A DNA stretch of 64,000 nt. It comes from Bacteroidia bacterium. Lineage in GTDB: Bacteria > Bacteroidota > Bacteroidia > SpSt-205. The stretch spans positions 167,034 to 231,033 of the forward strand of contig JAOAHZ010000001.1 of assembly GCA_026414975.1 (NCBI GenBank). The letters run 5' to 3'. This document shows, in pieces, positions 35,193 through 44,194 of this stretch (position 1 is its first letter; every line of letters starts with the position of its first letter). The notes under the pieces were generated by a model. The model was given only the letters and a program-made list of their open reading frames with translations, did no database searches and was not told where the DNA came from. A program made the translations under genes and the position numbers.

Positions 35193-37109
35193 TTAGGACG
35201 GGGATTGGACGGCTTTCCATGTCTCTTCTATCGCTTGAGCAAGGGGGATGCCATCGTATCGCCTACGAAAAAGCCGATCTCGTATAGAGACTGTACGATT
35301 CTCAGCCTCCTGCGCGCCGACAACCCAGATTAGCGGTATTTTCTCCTGTTCAGCTTCTCGGATTTTCTTTCCCAGCTTTTCGTCTGACTCGTCTATAGAC
35401 CAACGTACTCCTCGCTGAGCTAAATCCCGGGCAATTTCCCTCGCATATTCTACATACTTTTCACTCACGGGTACGATCTTGACCTGAACAGGGGCAAGCC
35501 ACAGAGGTAGCTCGCCTCCCGTGTGCTCTAAGAGCACACCAATAAACCTCTCAAACGACCCCAAAATCGCCCGGTGTATCATAACAGGGACATGAGGCTG
35601 TCCATCCGGACCGATGTATTCTAACCCGAAGCGCCGAGGCATAGAGAAGTCTAACTGAACCGTCCCAAGCTGCCAACGGCGCCTGAGGCTATCTCGTACA
35701 ATGAAATCTATTTTAGGCCCGTAAAATGCTCCTTCGCCGGGATTTATTTGATAAGAAAGCCCCGCCGATTGAAGCGCTGCAGCTAAGGCTCCTTCTGCTT
35801 GGGCCCATAGTTCTAGCGACCCAATGTACTTCTCTGGGCGAGTGGAGAGATAAATCTCTCTTTGAGTAAAGCCAAAAGCGTCATAAACCTCATTCACAAG
35901 GTGCAGCAAGTCTGTGATTTCAGACTCTATTTGGTCAGGGGTGCAGTAGATGTGGGCATCATCCTGGGTAAAAGCTCGTACCCGAAAAAGACCCGTAAGC
36001 ACGCCTGAGAGTTCATGCCGATGCACCAGTCCAAACTCAAACAGACGCAGAGGCAGGTCCCTGTAAGAGCGTCGCTCGGTCCGATATACAATCGTGCTTC
36101 CCGGACAGTTCATCGGCTTGATGGCATAAGGCTGCTCATCTATTTCCGTGAAATACATGTTTTCTCGGTAGTTCTCGTAATGACCCGACTGCTCCCATAA
36201 GCGCTGTGTGAGGATAAGGGGGGTCTTAATCTCTTCATAGCCGCGTCGCAAGAGCTTCCCTCGCATCCAGTCTTGAAGGGCATTAAGGAGACGCATGCCC
36301 TTAGGGTGCCAGAAAGGAAAGCCCGGCCCCTCCTCATGAAAAGAGAAAAGCCGTAGTACCCTGCCCAGATGCCGATGGTCGCGTTTGGAAGCCTCTTCTA
36401 AGAAGGCTACATACTCATCCAAAAGTTGCTTTTCGGGGAAACTTATCGCATACACTCGGGTGAGTTGAGGCTTGCGGCTATCGCCTCGCCAGTAAGCCCC
36501 CGCTAAGGACAATACTTTCACTGCACGAATAGGGCCAGAGTGCCAGAGATGAGGACCTTTACACAAATCCACGAAGCCACCGGACTCATAAAAAGTGATA
36601 TCATCGGGAGGAAGCTCACGAATGAGCTCTACCTTGTAGGGGTTTTTCTGCTTCTCGTAGTAATCAATCGCTTGCTCCAAGGACACCTTCTTGCGGACAA
36701 AGTACTCGGGCTGACCTGCAAGCTCTAAGAATCGTTCCTCTATGCGTTGGAAATCCTCAGGAGAGATGGGGGAAGAGCCGAAGTCTATGTCGTAATAAAA
36801 ACCATTCTCTATCGGCGGGCCGATGGTGGGTTTAGCCTCAGGACGCAGACTCAAGATAGCTTCCGCAAGAATGTGAGCGCTGGAGTGCCAAAAAACATAC
36901 TTCCCCTCAGGGGCATCCCAACCCAATAGATGGAACTCCGTATGATTTCCAACGGGGGCTTGAAGCTCATGTATTTTACCGTCGGCTTTAGCGGTTAGGA
37001 TAGCGGTGCCAGCGGGGAGTCCCAGATGCTCTAAAATAGCATACAGGGGCTCGTCGGCCTCAGCTTGCACTTCATAGGTTTGGCCTTGCCAGTGGAGGAG
37101 ACGCTGCAT
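35193..37109 (-). CDS. thrS: Threonyl-tRNA synthetase
   Basis: About 638 aa from ATG 37109. The N-terminal TGS domain is residues 1-60, and the editing domain follows with FWHSSAHILAEAIL and its C-terminal part. The catalytic core has IKPMNCPGSTIVYRTERRSY (zinc Cys) and LSGVLTGLFRVRAFTQDDAH (motif 2), with the zinc His nearby. Motif 3 is MIHRAILGSFERFIG. The anticodon domain ends the protein. Two ATGs are in frame: 37115 is only 1 nt after the TAGCTTTG box, while 37109 is 7 nt after it, so 37109 is preferred. Confidence 0.97.
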   Translation of the reverse strand: MQRLLHWQGQTYEVQAEADEPLYAILEHLGLPAGTAILTAKADGKIHELQAPVGNHTEFHLLGWDAPEGKYVFWHSSAHILAEAILSLRPEAKPTIGPPIENGFYYDIDFGSSPISPEDFQRIEERFLELAGQPEYFVRKKVSLEQAIDYYEKQKNPYKVELIRELPPDDITFYESGGFVDLCKGPHLWHSGPIRAVKVLSLAGAYWRGDSRKPQLTRVYAISFPEKQLLDEYVAFLEEASKRDHRHLGRVLRLFSFHEEGPGFPFWHPKGMRLLNALQDWMRGKLLRRGYEEIKTPLILTQRLWEQSGHYENYRENMYFTEIDEQPYAIKPMNCPGSTIVYRTERRSYRDLPLRLFEFGLVHRHELSGVLTGLFRVRAFTQDDAHIYCTPDQIESEITDLLHLVNEVYDAFGFTQREIYLSTRPEKYIGSLELWAQAEGALAAALQSAGLSYQINPGEGAFYGPKIDFIVRDSLRRRWQLGTVQLDFSMPRRFGLEYIGPDGQPHVPVMIHRAILGSFERFIGVLLEHTGGELPLWLAPVQVKIVPVSEKYVEYAREIARDLAQRGVRWSIDESDEKLGKKIREAEQEKIPLIWVVGAQEAENRTVSIRDRLFRRRYDGIPLAQAIEETWKAVQSPS

Positions 37110-37116
37110 ACCCATG

Positions 37117-37124
37117 CAAAGCTA
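37117..37124 (-). promoter_or_regulatory. TAnnTTTG -7 box of thrS
   Basis: TAGCTTTG on the minus strand. It ends 1 nt before ATG 37115 and 7 nt before ATG 37109; the second spacing matches the other genes. Confidence 0.7.
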
Positions 37125-37291
37125 CGCACCTTAGCTCAAGGGGGTAGCTCATTCATCCGCTGGTGTTCATCTACCCCGTAGTATGCGGAGCTTCCAGTGA
37201 TTGATTAAGCTATGGTCAGCACAAAAGAGCCTTTTCTAAGCTGAACAATCCACATAAACCTATACGAAGCGCATATCTTGATTAGGAGTGG

Positions 37292-37299
37292 TATATTTG
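37292..37299 (+). promoter_or_regulatory. TAnnTTTG -7 box of the bactofilin operon
   Basis: TATATTTG ends 5 nt before GTG 37305 and lies inside the longer TTG-initiated reading from 37278, which it therefore argues against. Confidence 0.7.
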
Positions 37300-37304
37300 C
37301 CCCC

Positions 37305-37727
37305 GTGAGCTTGTGGAAAAAAGATCAGCCTGTGAATGGCGCTCTAGAAAAAGCTCTATCGCTCTTAGGAGAAGGGAGCCACACGAACGGAGACCTCTCA
37401 ACACCCGGGAATCTACGAATAGAAGGCTCCTTTCAGGGTAAAATCAAAGTAGAAGGGCGCTTAGTCATTGCGCCCTCGGCTGAAGTCAAAGGAACCATTC
37501 AGGCAGGACAAGTGCATGTTGCAGGACGATTTTCTGGAGAGATTTTAGCTGATGAAAGTATAGAGATAGCTCCCACGGCCCATGTCCAAGGGCAAATAAG
37601 GACGCGCCGCTTGGAATGTGAAAGAGGCGCCGTCCTCCAAGTACATTGCTTGGTAGGGGAAGAGGTATATCAGAAGCCAGCTCCTGAGCCAGCTACTCGC
37701 AGTAGTAATAATAAGAACCACCGCTGA
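37305..37727 (+). CDS. Bactofilin (polymer-forming cytoskeletal protein)
   Basis: About 140 aa from GTG 37305. The bactofilin beta-helix is shown by repeated short turns: GNLRIEGSFQGKIKVEGRL, VIAPSAEVKGTIQAGQVHV, AGRFSGEILADESIEIAPTA. The ends are unstructured and the tail is Pro/Asn/Lys-rich. Bactofilins form filaments at the inner membrane and guide cell-wall or polysaccharide assembly. It leads a tight run with lptC, the CorC-like gene and the flavin reductase. Confidence 0.93.
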   Translation: MSLWKKDQPVNGALEKALSLLGEGSHTNGDLSTPGNLRIEGSFQGKIKVEGRLVIAPSAEVKGTIQAGQVHVAGRFSGEILADESIEIAPTAHVQGQIRTRRLECERGAVLQVHCLVGEEVYQKPAPEPATRSSNNKNHR

Positions 37728-37732
37728 GGCAT

Positions 37733-38290
37733 ATGCCCAGCGGGAGGGGGAGACGTTGGATTAGCTTTTTGATCCTCGTGGGGCTAAGCTGCAAGGAGAG
37801 GATAAATCCAACGCACCCATCGGACTGGATAGAAATACGCCAACGCATACCCCCTTACGAGGCAAGAGGATTCAAACTGGAATGGATAGATACAGCCGGA
37901 CAGAGGCTTTTATTATCAGCCCAGTCTGTCGCTCGCCTCAAAAGAGGAGATACCACGGTATGGCTTATGGAGAATGACATCCGTGCTGTACACCTAAGCA
38001 CTACAGGAGAAACGCTAGAAACCCTCCGCAGTCAGCGAGCTGAAGTGTATCCAGATAAGAGGCGCTTCATCGCTGAAAGGGAGGTTTTACTCACGACGGC
38101 AGAAAGTCTCCGATTAGAGACGGACTTCCTATACTGGGAGCAGGAGCGAAGTCTGATTACGGCTCCAGGATGGGTTCGCCTCCAGACCCCAAAAGAGCTC
38201 TTGAGAGGAGAAGGCTTAGAATATCACACCCAACACCGAACTTATCGGTTGAGGCGCACGAGCGGAACGGTTCAATCTCCCATACCGTGA
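37733..38290 (+). CDS. lptC: LPS export protein LptC
   Basis: A 185-aa protein with an N-terminal hydrophobic segment ending in LVGLSC, a possible lipobox. The remainder fits LptC, the periplasmic bridge between LptB2FG and LptA: FKLEWIDTAGQRLLLSAQ, YPDKRRFIAEREVLLTTA, and LITAPGWVRL followed by GEGLEYHTQHRTYRL. It starts 5 nt after bactofilin. Its stop overlaps the GTG of the CorC-like gene by 4 nt. The lipobox form is typical of Bacteroidota LptC proteins. Confidence 0.88.
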   Translation: MPSGRGRRWISFLILVGLSCKERINPTHPSDWIEIRQRIPPYEARGFKLEWIDTAGQRLLLSAQSVARLKRGDTTVWLMENDIRAVHLSTTGETLETLRSQRAEVYPDKRRFIAEREVLLTTAESLRLETDFLYWEQERSLITAPGWVRLQTPKELLRGEGLEYHTQHRTYRLRRTSGTVQSPIP

Positions 38291-39495
38291 GCTGGGTTGT
38301 TCTAGCGAGCTTGGCTTTAGTACTGAGTGCGTGGGCTTCGGGCGGAGAGATGGCTTGGGTCAGCGCTAATCCTCTGCACTGGGAGGCTTGGCGCGTGCGA
38401 TACCCGCGTCGATGGCGCATAGCACAGTTTTTCTTGAAGCATCCTCGCCGCCTGCTGATTACCCTATTACTGGCGAACAACTTGGCTCTGGTGCTCTTCT
38501 CAGCAGCCCTCAGCCGTCTGGTTTTGCCCTTAGCGGCTTGGGAAGCTGAAATCGGTTTCTGGGCAGAGACTCTAATCGGTTCCTTGGTGCTGCTAATAGC
38601 AGGAGAATACCTACCTAAAGTCCTTTTTCGACGCTGGCAAATAGCTCTACTTCCTCTCATCGTGCCTTTCACCGCTCTGACCTATGCCGTGTTATCGCCA
38701 CTGGTGGAGGCTTTGTACTTTCTGACACAAGGGATGTATGCGCTATTTCGGGTAGAGGAAAAAGCTTTTTTGAAGCCTATTTCACGGGAGAGCTTAGCTC
38801 ACTTTATAGAGGCACCCGAACCGCATTTTCAGGCCGTCTTAAGCAAGGCCTTGGCTCTAAGTGAGACCCCCGTCCGGGAGATAATGGTCCCAAGACGAGA
38901 AGTAGTAGCGATTGAACGCAGCGCTTCCATGGAGATGCTGCGACGCACCTTTATAGAGTCTGAGCGCTCGCGCATTTTGGTATATGAGAGGGATTTAGAC
39001 CATGTCGTTGGATATGTGTATGTCAGGGCCCTGCTAAGACAGGCGTCTTCTATTTCTGAGCTGATTGAGCCCGTCGGTTTCGTGCCAGAAAGCATGCCAG
39101 CTACCCGCTTATTAGAACAGCTTGTCCGAGAGAAGGGATCCTTGGCGGTCGTTGTAGATGCCCGGGGCGGCATGGCTGGATTAGTTACCACTGAAGACTT
39201 AGTTGAAGAGGTATTTGGGGAGATTCAAGACGAGCATGAGGAGCCAGAACACTTAGAACAAACCCTTGCCCCTGGCATCTATGAGCTAGACGCAGCCCTG
39301 GAGATAGATTACCTGAATGAAAAGTATGGCTTAGGGCTACCGTCAGATTTGGCTGTAACGCTCGGTGGGTTAGCCCTCCACTTTTTAGGATACATTCCCC
39401 AAAAAGGCGCCACCTGGGAAGCCTACGGATTGAGATGGGAGGTCTTATCCGCCACCTCTAAGCGTATCGTAACTTTACGACTCCAAAGGATATGA
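38287..39495 (+). CDS. HlyC/CorC family protein (CNNM and CBS domains)
   Basis: About 402 aa from GTG 38287, which overlaps the lptC stop by 4 nt; an upstream ATG (38170) is inside lptC and less likely. The CNNM (DUF21) membrane domain covers about residues 1-165 (SGGEMAWVSANPLHWEAW, LLANNLALVLFSAAL, AGEYLPKVLFRR). Two CBS motifs follow (VREIMVPRREVVAIERSAS, DHVVGYVYVRALLR, DARGGMAGLVTTEDLVEE). The C-terminal CorC/HlyC transporter-associated domain ends the protein. Relatives handle Mg2+/Co2+ or affect the envelope. Confidence 0.92.
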   Translation: MSWVVLASLALVLSAWASGGEMAWVSANPLHWEAWRVRYPRRWRIAQFFLKHPRRLLITLLLANNLALVLFSAALSRLVLPLAAWEAEIGFWAETLIGSLVLLIAGEYLPKVLFRRWQIALLPLIVPFTALTYAVLSPLVEALYFLTQGMYALFRVEEKAFLKPISRESLAHFIEAPEPHFQAVLSKALALSETPVREIMVPRREVVAIERSASMEMLRRTFIESERSRILVYERDLDHVVGYVYVRALLRQASSISELIEPVGFVPESMPATRLLEQLVREKGSLAVVVDARGGMAGLVTTEDLVEEVFGEIQDEHEEPEHLEQTLAPGIYELDAALEIDYLNEKYGLGLPSDLAVTLGGLALHFLGYIPQKGATWEAYGLRWEVLSATSKRIVTLRLQRI

Positions 39496-40355
39496 CAGGC
39501 TATAAAACCATAGACCCGGCGACCCTGAGCTTGGCTGAATGGCACCCCTACCTCATAGGAAGCGTAATTCCACGCCCTATAGCCTGGGTCACCACGATGG
39601 ATAAAGAAGGGCGGTTGAACTTAGCCCCTTTTAGCTACTTCGGTGCATTTAGCAGTAAGCCCCCCGTATTGGCGTTCTCGCCCAGCACCAGCGCCCGAAC
39701 AGGTATGCCCAAAGATACGCACCTAAACCTCTTGGAGGTGCCTGAATGCGTGATTCATATTGTGCCTTACAGCCTGGCAGCGCGCATGAACATCACTACG
39801 GGCGAGTACGAACGAGGCGTAAATGAAATAGAGCAAGCGGGTCTAGAAATACTCCCCTCTGTAGCAGTTCGTCCCCCCCGTATCGCAGGCACCCCTGTAC
39901 AAATAGAAGCCAGCCTCCGGCAGATTATTCCCTTAGGAGAAACGCCCGGGGCAGGTCAGCTCGTGCTGGTGGATGTCTTGAGGCTTCACCTGGCTGAGTC
40001 CATATTAGACGCCAAAGGCTATCCAGACCCACGAAAGATGGACGTGATAGCCCGCTTGGGCGCCTTCTGGTATGCCCGCGTTACCTCGGAGTCTATTTTC
40101 TGGATGAAACAGCCGCGCAACCCTTCAGAGGTCCTTGCATGGCATGAACTCCCCCGGGATATTCGAGAGAGCCGCATCCTATCAGCCTCAGACATCGGGC
40201 ATTTATTAGCCCATCGTCCAGCGGATGCAGAACTGCTCTCTAAGCTCCCTCCTCCAGCAAATCCTCAATCCCTTCACCAAGATATGAAAGCGCTCCTCCC
40301 AGACCGAGCGGCAGAGGCTTGGGCCCTCTACCTACAGCGTGTGCAGTTCGCCTGA
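39492..40355 (+). CDS. Flavin reductase-like FMN-binding protein
   Basis: A 287-aa protein. Residues 10-200 match the flavin reductase-like FMN-binding split barrel: IGSVIPRPIAWVTTMDKEG, NLAPFSYFGAFSSKPPVLAF, DTHLNLLEVPECVIHIV. The C-terminal 80 residues are unassigned. These proteins reduce flavins or act as NAD(P)H-dependent oxidoreductases. Its ATG overlaps the CorC-like stop by 4 nt. The substrate is unknown. Confidence 0.9.
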   Translation: MTGYKTIDPATLSLAEWHPYLIGSVIPRPIAWVTTMDKEGRLNLAPFSYFGAFSSKPPVLAFSPSTSARTGMPKDTHLNLLEVPECVIHIVPYSLAARMNITTGEYERGVNEIEQAGLEILPSVAVRPPRIAGTPVQIEASLRQIIPLGETPGAGQLVLVDVLRLHLAESILDAKGYPDPRKMDVIARLGAFWYARVTSESIFWMKQPRNPSEVLAWHELPRDIRESRILSASDIGHLLAHRPADAELLSKLPPPANPQSLHQDMKALLPDRAAEAWALYLQRVQFA

Positions 40356-40364
40356 ACATTTCCC

Positions 40365-40372
40365 TACCTTTG
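40365..40372 (+). promoter_or_regulatory. TAnnTTTG -7 box of the ALDH7-type gene
   Basis: TACCTTTG ends 4 nt before ATG 40377, in the 21-nt gap after the flavin reductase-like gene. Confidence 0.75.
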
Positions 40373-40376
40373 CTTC

Positions 40377-41933
40377 ATGCCTGCCGCAGAAAAGACTCTT
40401 ATTTATCCTCAATGGGGGGCATTTGGATTAGAAGCGCAAAATGGAGGTGCTTCTACGGGCAGGGCCATTTTGTTGGATGAGTCCTCCTCCCATGCTAACC
40501 TATCCCCGGTGGATGGGCAGCCTCTTCTCGCTGTCCGACACATTTCTCTAAGCACTTACGAAAAAGTCATCCAGCAAGCCGAGCGAGCCTTCCTATCCTG
40601 GCGCTTGACCCCAGCGCCCAAGCGTAGCGAAGTCATACGACTCTTCGGAGAAAAGCTACGCCGTGTCAAGCCTGATCTAGCCAGGGTCATCAGCTATGAG
40701 ATAGGAAAGACCTACCAAGAAGCGCTTGGAGAAGTACAAGAGGTAATAGACATGTGCGACTTTGGCGTGGGATTATCCCGACAGCTCTACGGACTGACAA
40801 TAGCTTCGGAACGGCCTCACCATCGGATGTTCGAGCAATGGCACCCGCTCGGTGTCGTGGGCATTATTACTAGCTTCAACTTTCCCGTGGCAGTTTGGGC
40901 TTGGAACGCTATCATTGCTGCAGTATGCGGCGATACGACCGTTTGGAAGCCTAGCGAAAAGGCCCCCCTATCCGCCTTAGCCATATTCTCTGTGCTGAGA
41001 GAAGCAATAGAAGAAGCTGACACCCCAGAAGGGGTATTTAATCTTATAGTGGGCGATGCCACCCTCGGCCAGCAAATGGCCAGCGATCCCCGCCTACCCC
41101 TTATCTCTGCCACAGGCTCCATACGAATGGGACGCTCCGTGGCTCAGCAGGTTGCTAAAAGACTAGGCCGTTCTATATTAGAGTTAGGCGGCAACAACGC
41201 CGTCATCGTATCACCGCATGCCGACTTAGACCTCGCCCTAAGGGCGGTAACCTTTGCTGCCCTTGGCACCTCGGGGCAGCGATGCACCTCATTACGCCGC
41301 CTTATTTTACATGACTCTATCTACGAGGAATTTACTTCGCGGCTCCTTCGGGTCTATGAACAAGCCTCCCAGCGAATCGGCAATCCCCTCCTTGAAGAGA
41401 CCCTACTGGGCCCGCTTATTGATAGAGCTGCTGTCCAGCTCATGCAGGAAGCCCTAAACGAAGCTAAGGCAGCTGGCGGAAAGCTCCTCTTTGGGGGTGA
41501 AGTCCTCTCTGGCACCGGCTACGAAAGTGGGTGCTACGTACGACCCGCTATAATCACAGCCGAAAACCACTGGCCCGTGGTGCAGCGAGAGACATTTGCC
41601 CCTATCCTGTACTTACTCAGGTACAAGAGCCTGGAGGAAGCCATAGCCATGCAGAATGGAGTGCCTCAAGGACTCTCCTCCAGCATTTTCACAAACAACC
41701 TTAGAGAAGCCGAGTTCTTCCTAAGCCCCGCTGGATCCGATTGCGGCATTGCCAACGTAAATATAGGCCCCTCTGGGGCAGAAATAGGCGGTGCCTTCGG
41801 CGGAGAGAAAGAAACAGGCGGCGGACGCGAGGCAGGGTCCGACGCATGGAAAGCCTATATGCGCCGCCAAACCGTAACTATCAACTACGGCTCCGACCTT
41901 CCCTTAGCGCAGGGCATTCAGTTTGAGGTTTAA
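40377..41933 (+). CDS. Aldehyde dehydrogenase, ALDH7 (aminoadipate semialdehyde) type
   Basis: A 518-aa NAD(P)-dependent aldehyde dehydrogenase. Catalytic Glu is in ILELGGNNAVIV and catalytic Cys in GTSGQRCTSLRRL. Nucleotide-binding features include ITSFNFPVAVWAWN and ISATGSIRMGR. The NNAVIV form and the end GGAFGGEKETGGGREAGSD match ALDH7A1/AmaB-like alpha-aminoadipate semialdehyde dehydrogenases, which act in lysine breakdown. It has its own promoter. The GT2 gene follows 2 nt after its stop. Confidence 0.93.
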   Translation: MPAAEKTLIYPQWGAFGLEAQNGGASTGRAILLDESSSHANLSPVDGQPLLAVRHISLSTYEKVIQQAERAFLSWRLTPAPKRSEVIRLFGEKLRRVKPDLARVISYEIGKTYQEALGEVQEVIDMCDFGVGLSRQLYGLTIASERPHHRMFEQWHPLGVVGIITSFNFPVAVWAWNAIIAAVCGDTTVWKPSEKAPLSALAIFSVLREAIEEADTPEGVFNLIVGDATLGQQMASDPRLPLISATGSIRMGRSVAQQVAKRLGRSILELGGNNAVIVSPHADLDLALRAVTFAALGTSGQRCTSLRRLILHDSIYEEFTSRLLRVYEQASQRIGNPLLEETLLGPLIDRAAVQLMQEALNEAKAAGGKLLFGGEVLSGTGYESGCYVRPAIITAENHWPVVQRETFAPILYLLRYKSLEEAIAMQNGVPQGLSSSIFTNNLREAEFFLSPAGSDCGIANVNIGPSGAEIGGAFGGEKETGGGREAGSDAWKAYMRRQTVTINYGSDLPLAQGIQFEV

Positions 41934-41935
41934 TC

Positions 41936-42772
41936 ATGATAGCCGGGAAGAAGGTTGTTGTCGTCCTTCCCGCTTACAACGCCGAAGTTACCTTAGAAGC
42001 TACCCTGCGAGAGATAGACCGTAGCTTAGTAGACGAGATTGTACTCGTGGATGACGCCAGTCAAGACCTCACAGTCAAATTAGCTCAGCAGCTGGGCATC
42101 AAGCATATTATCGTGCATGAGTGCAACAAAGGTTACGGAGCTAACCAAAAAACCTGCTACAAGTACGCCCTTGATCTGGGAGGAGACATCATTATCATGC
42201 TACACCCTGATTATCAGTACACCCCTAAGCTTCTCCCGGCTATGGCCTCCCTAGTCGCTTCAGGATTCTATCCGGTCGTGCTGGGCTCCCGCATATTGGG
42301 AGGAGGCGCCCTAAAGGGAGGTATGCCCCTCTATAAATACATCGCTAATCGCTTGCTTACGGCTTTCCAGAACTTCTTCATGGGCGCTAAGCTCTCCGAA
42401 TACCACACTGGTTACCGAGCCTACAGCCGAGAAGTTCTAACAACGATTCCTTGGTGGAGAAATAGCGATAACTTCGTCTTTGATAATGAGTTTCTCTCTC
42501 AGGTTATATACGCAGGCTTCCCAGTAGGCGAGATATCTTGCCCGACGCGATACTTCCCCGAAGCCTCTTCTATTAACTTCTACCGGAGTATCCAGTATGG
42601 CCTTGGTGTGATCCGAGTGACAATCCAGCACATCTTGGCCAAGCTAAGGATATATGTCCATCCCCGCTATAAGATGGAACCAAAAGAACGATTAGGAAAG
42701 CTACCGGCAGGAAACAAGCCGTTCATAATACCATCCTCACCAGCTACCCGCCACGCTGGCTTATCCTCGTAA
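41936..42772 (+). CDS. Family 2 glycosyltransferase
   Basis: A 278-aa GT-A enzyme of family 2. It starts with KKVVVVLPAYNAEVTLEAT and has the first Asp motif IVLVDDASQD, the metal-binding region MLHPDYQYTP (DXD-like) and an acceptor segment EYHTGYRAYSREVL. No membrane segments are seen. The form resembles polyprenol-phosphate mannose/glucose synthases and polysaccharide transferases. It is tightly linked to the ALDH gene but the functional connection is unclear. The donor sugar cannot be read. Confidence 0.88.
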   Translation: MIAGKKVVVVLPAYNAEVTLEATLREIDRSLVDEIVLVDDASQDLTVKLAQQLGIKHIIVHECNKGYGANQKTCYKYALDLGGDIIIMLHPDYQYTPKLLPAMASLVASGFYPVVLGSRILGGGALKGGMPLYKYIANRLLTAFQNFFMGAKLSEYHTGYRAYSREVLTTIPWWRNSDNFVFDNEFLSQVIYAGFPVGEISCPTRYFPEASSINFYRSIQYGLGVIRVTIQHILAKLRIYVHPRYKMEPKERLGKLPAGNKPFIIPSSPATRHAGLSS

Positions 42773-42846
42773 GCAGGCTTTACACCCTCTGCCAGTAGGC
42801 ATAGGGAGCTTTTCCAACCGGATTCGCTACGCTGAGAGGTCTATGG

Positions 42847-44031
42847 TCAATCTGAGGGCGACTCACGAAGAATCTGAGTTAACTTCACTATATCACAGCA
42901 GGTCTCAACCGCTTCTTGCTGAGGAAGGGATGCCCCTTCCAGAGCGTATCGGATCCACCTGCGAATGCAAGGAATCTGCCGCTCCCAGTAAAGAGCTTTT
43001 GCTGCTCGCTGCGCGCCCTCTATCCAACAGTCGTAAGAACGAGGCGAAGCAGCTACCCTCTGAAGAGCATCGGCGATTACCCTCGGTTTCCATGAATCTA
43101 CTATCGTACCACACCCGTAATAGCGAACGATCCTCTGTATCAAGGGAGCTTCTCCTGCCAAGACAGGAATGCCTTGCTGCAGGTAATCAAATAGCTTATT
43201 TGGCAGAGCATAGCTATGATTGAGCCCGTGGGGTAGCTCTCCACAGACTCCTAATGTAGCTTGTCTTGTATACCCCTCTAATACCTCAAAGGGCACCATC
43301 CCAAGAAAGCGTACCCGTCCCTCTAAGTGCTGCTGCTTCACAAGTTTTTCTAAGTGCCTCCTTAGGGGTCCGTCCCCTGCTATCCACAGCTTCCAGTCCT
43401 CAGCGTAGCTTAGGGACAGTATGAGTTCCTCTAGTCCTCTGTGAGGATGGAGCATCCCCTGATACAGAAGAAGCCTATTCTCCAACCTCGGGCGGGCAAA
43501 GCCACAGCGGCGCAGAGGGAGGTTATAGACAAGCCATACATTCCTACTGTACTTGCGCTGGAAGTACTCAGCGATGGGAGGACTGACCGTAATAATGTAT
43601 CTGACCCGAGGATATAGAAACCGCTCAAGGGTCTCCCATATTTTGCGAACAACTGGACGATGAATAAGGAAGGGGGTCTGGGTAAACAACTCCCGGCTAT
43701 CTAGCAGAAGCACCTTACGGCGAAGCCGAGCCGCCAGCCATGTGCCCGGCAGCGCTGCCAAATCATTTGCGATGACAGCCTCCCACTCAAGCTTAAAGAG
43801 AAGGTGAAAAAAGAGTCTTAGGTTTGCTAATAGAAAGTATAGAGGTCCTCCCCTCACAGGAACCCAGAGACGCCGAACACGATAGGGTCTGCTTTCTAAC
43901 CCGCCTTTTTTGCCAGGAGCTGTGATTCCCACGACTTCTGTATCACCCAGCTCCATCGTAGAAAGAGCCATCTTGTGAAGACGCTGATCATATATCACAT
44001 TGTGGAGAATACAGTGGATAAGCCGAGGCAT
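42847..44031 (-). CDS. Family 4 (group 1) glycosyltransferase
   Basis: About 394 aa from ATG 44031. A GT-B enzyme: the N-terminal Rossmann domain (VVGITAPGKKGG, AVIANDLAALPGTWLAARL) and the C-terminal donor domain with LLLYQGMLHPHRGLEELIL, WKLWIAGDGPLR, RFLGMVPFEVL and the nucleotide-sugar site ALPNKLFDYLQQGIPVLAGE. Frame is open back to TTG 44124, but the first 31 residues are unlike the family and contain the TACCTTTG box, so 44031 is preferred. The acceptor is unknown; envelope polysaccharide is likely. Confidence 0.88.
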   Translation of the reverse strand: MPRLIHCILHNVIYDQRLHKMALSTMELGDTEVVGITAPGKKGGLESRPYRVRRLWVPVRGGPLYFLLANLRLFFHLLFKLEWEAVIANDLAALPGTWLAARLRRKVLLLDSRELFTQTPFLIHRPVVRKIWETLERFLYPRVRYIITVSPPIAEYFQRKYSRNVWLVYNLPLRRCGFARPRLENRLLLYQGMLHPHRGLEELILSLSYAEDWKLWIAGDGPLRRHLEKLVKQQHLEGRVRFLGMVPFEVLEGYTRQATLGVCGELPHGLNHSYALPNKLFDYLQQGIPVLAGEAPLIQRIVRYYGCGTIVDSWKPRVIADALQRVAASPRSYDCWIEGAQRAAKALYWERQIPCIRRWIRYALEGASLPQQEAVETCCDIVKLTQILRESPSD

Positions 44032-44062
44032 AAGTGAGGGAAACCCAAGTAAAAGCTCCTCA

Positions 44063-44070
44063 CAAAGGTA
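44063..44070 (-). promoter_or_regulatory. TAnnTTTG -7 box of the GT4 gene
   Basis: TACCTTTG on the minus strand lies 31 nt before ATG 44031 and inside the longer open frame from 44124. It predicts a leader of about 25 nt and excludes the TTG start. Confidence 0.55.
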
Positions 44071-44182
44071 GATAGGGTGGACCCATCTCCCTGTTCCTAA
44101 GCCGTATTTGCAAACCTTTCCCAAAGCCTATCCACAAGGAACCTCCTAACTCATTATCCTGTGCATCAGTCGCTTTTTTTGT

Positions 44183-44190
44183 TACCTTAG
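44183..44190 (+). promoter_or_regulatory. Near-consensus -7 box (TACCTTAG) of nadA-thiL
   Basis: TACCTTAG differs at one base from TACCTTTG and ends 4 nt before the nadA ATG, exactly the usual spacing. Confidence 0.5.
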
Positions 44191-44194
44191 AACT

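Noticed and set aside
42843-43223. A 126-codon plus-strand open frame inside the GT4 gene.
   Set aside because: It is antisense to a clear glycosyltransferase and its translation has no recognisable features.
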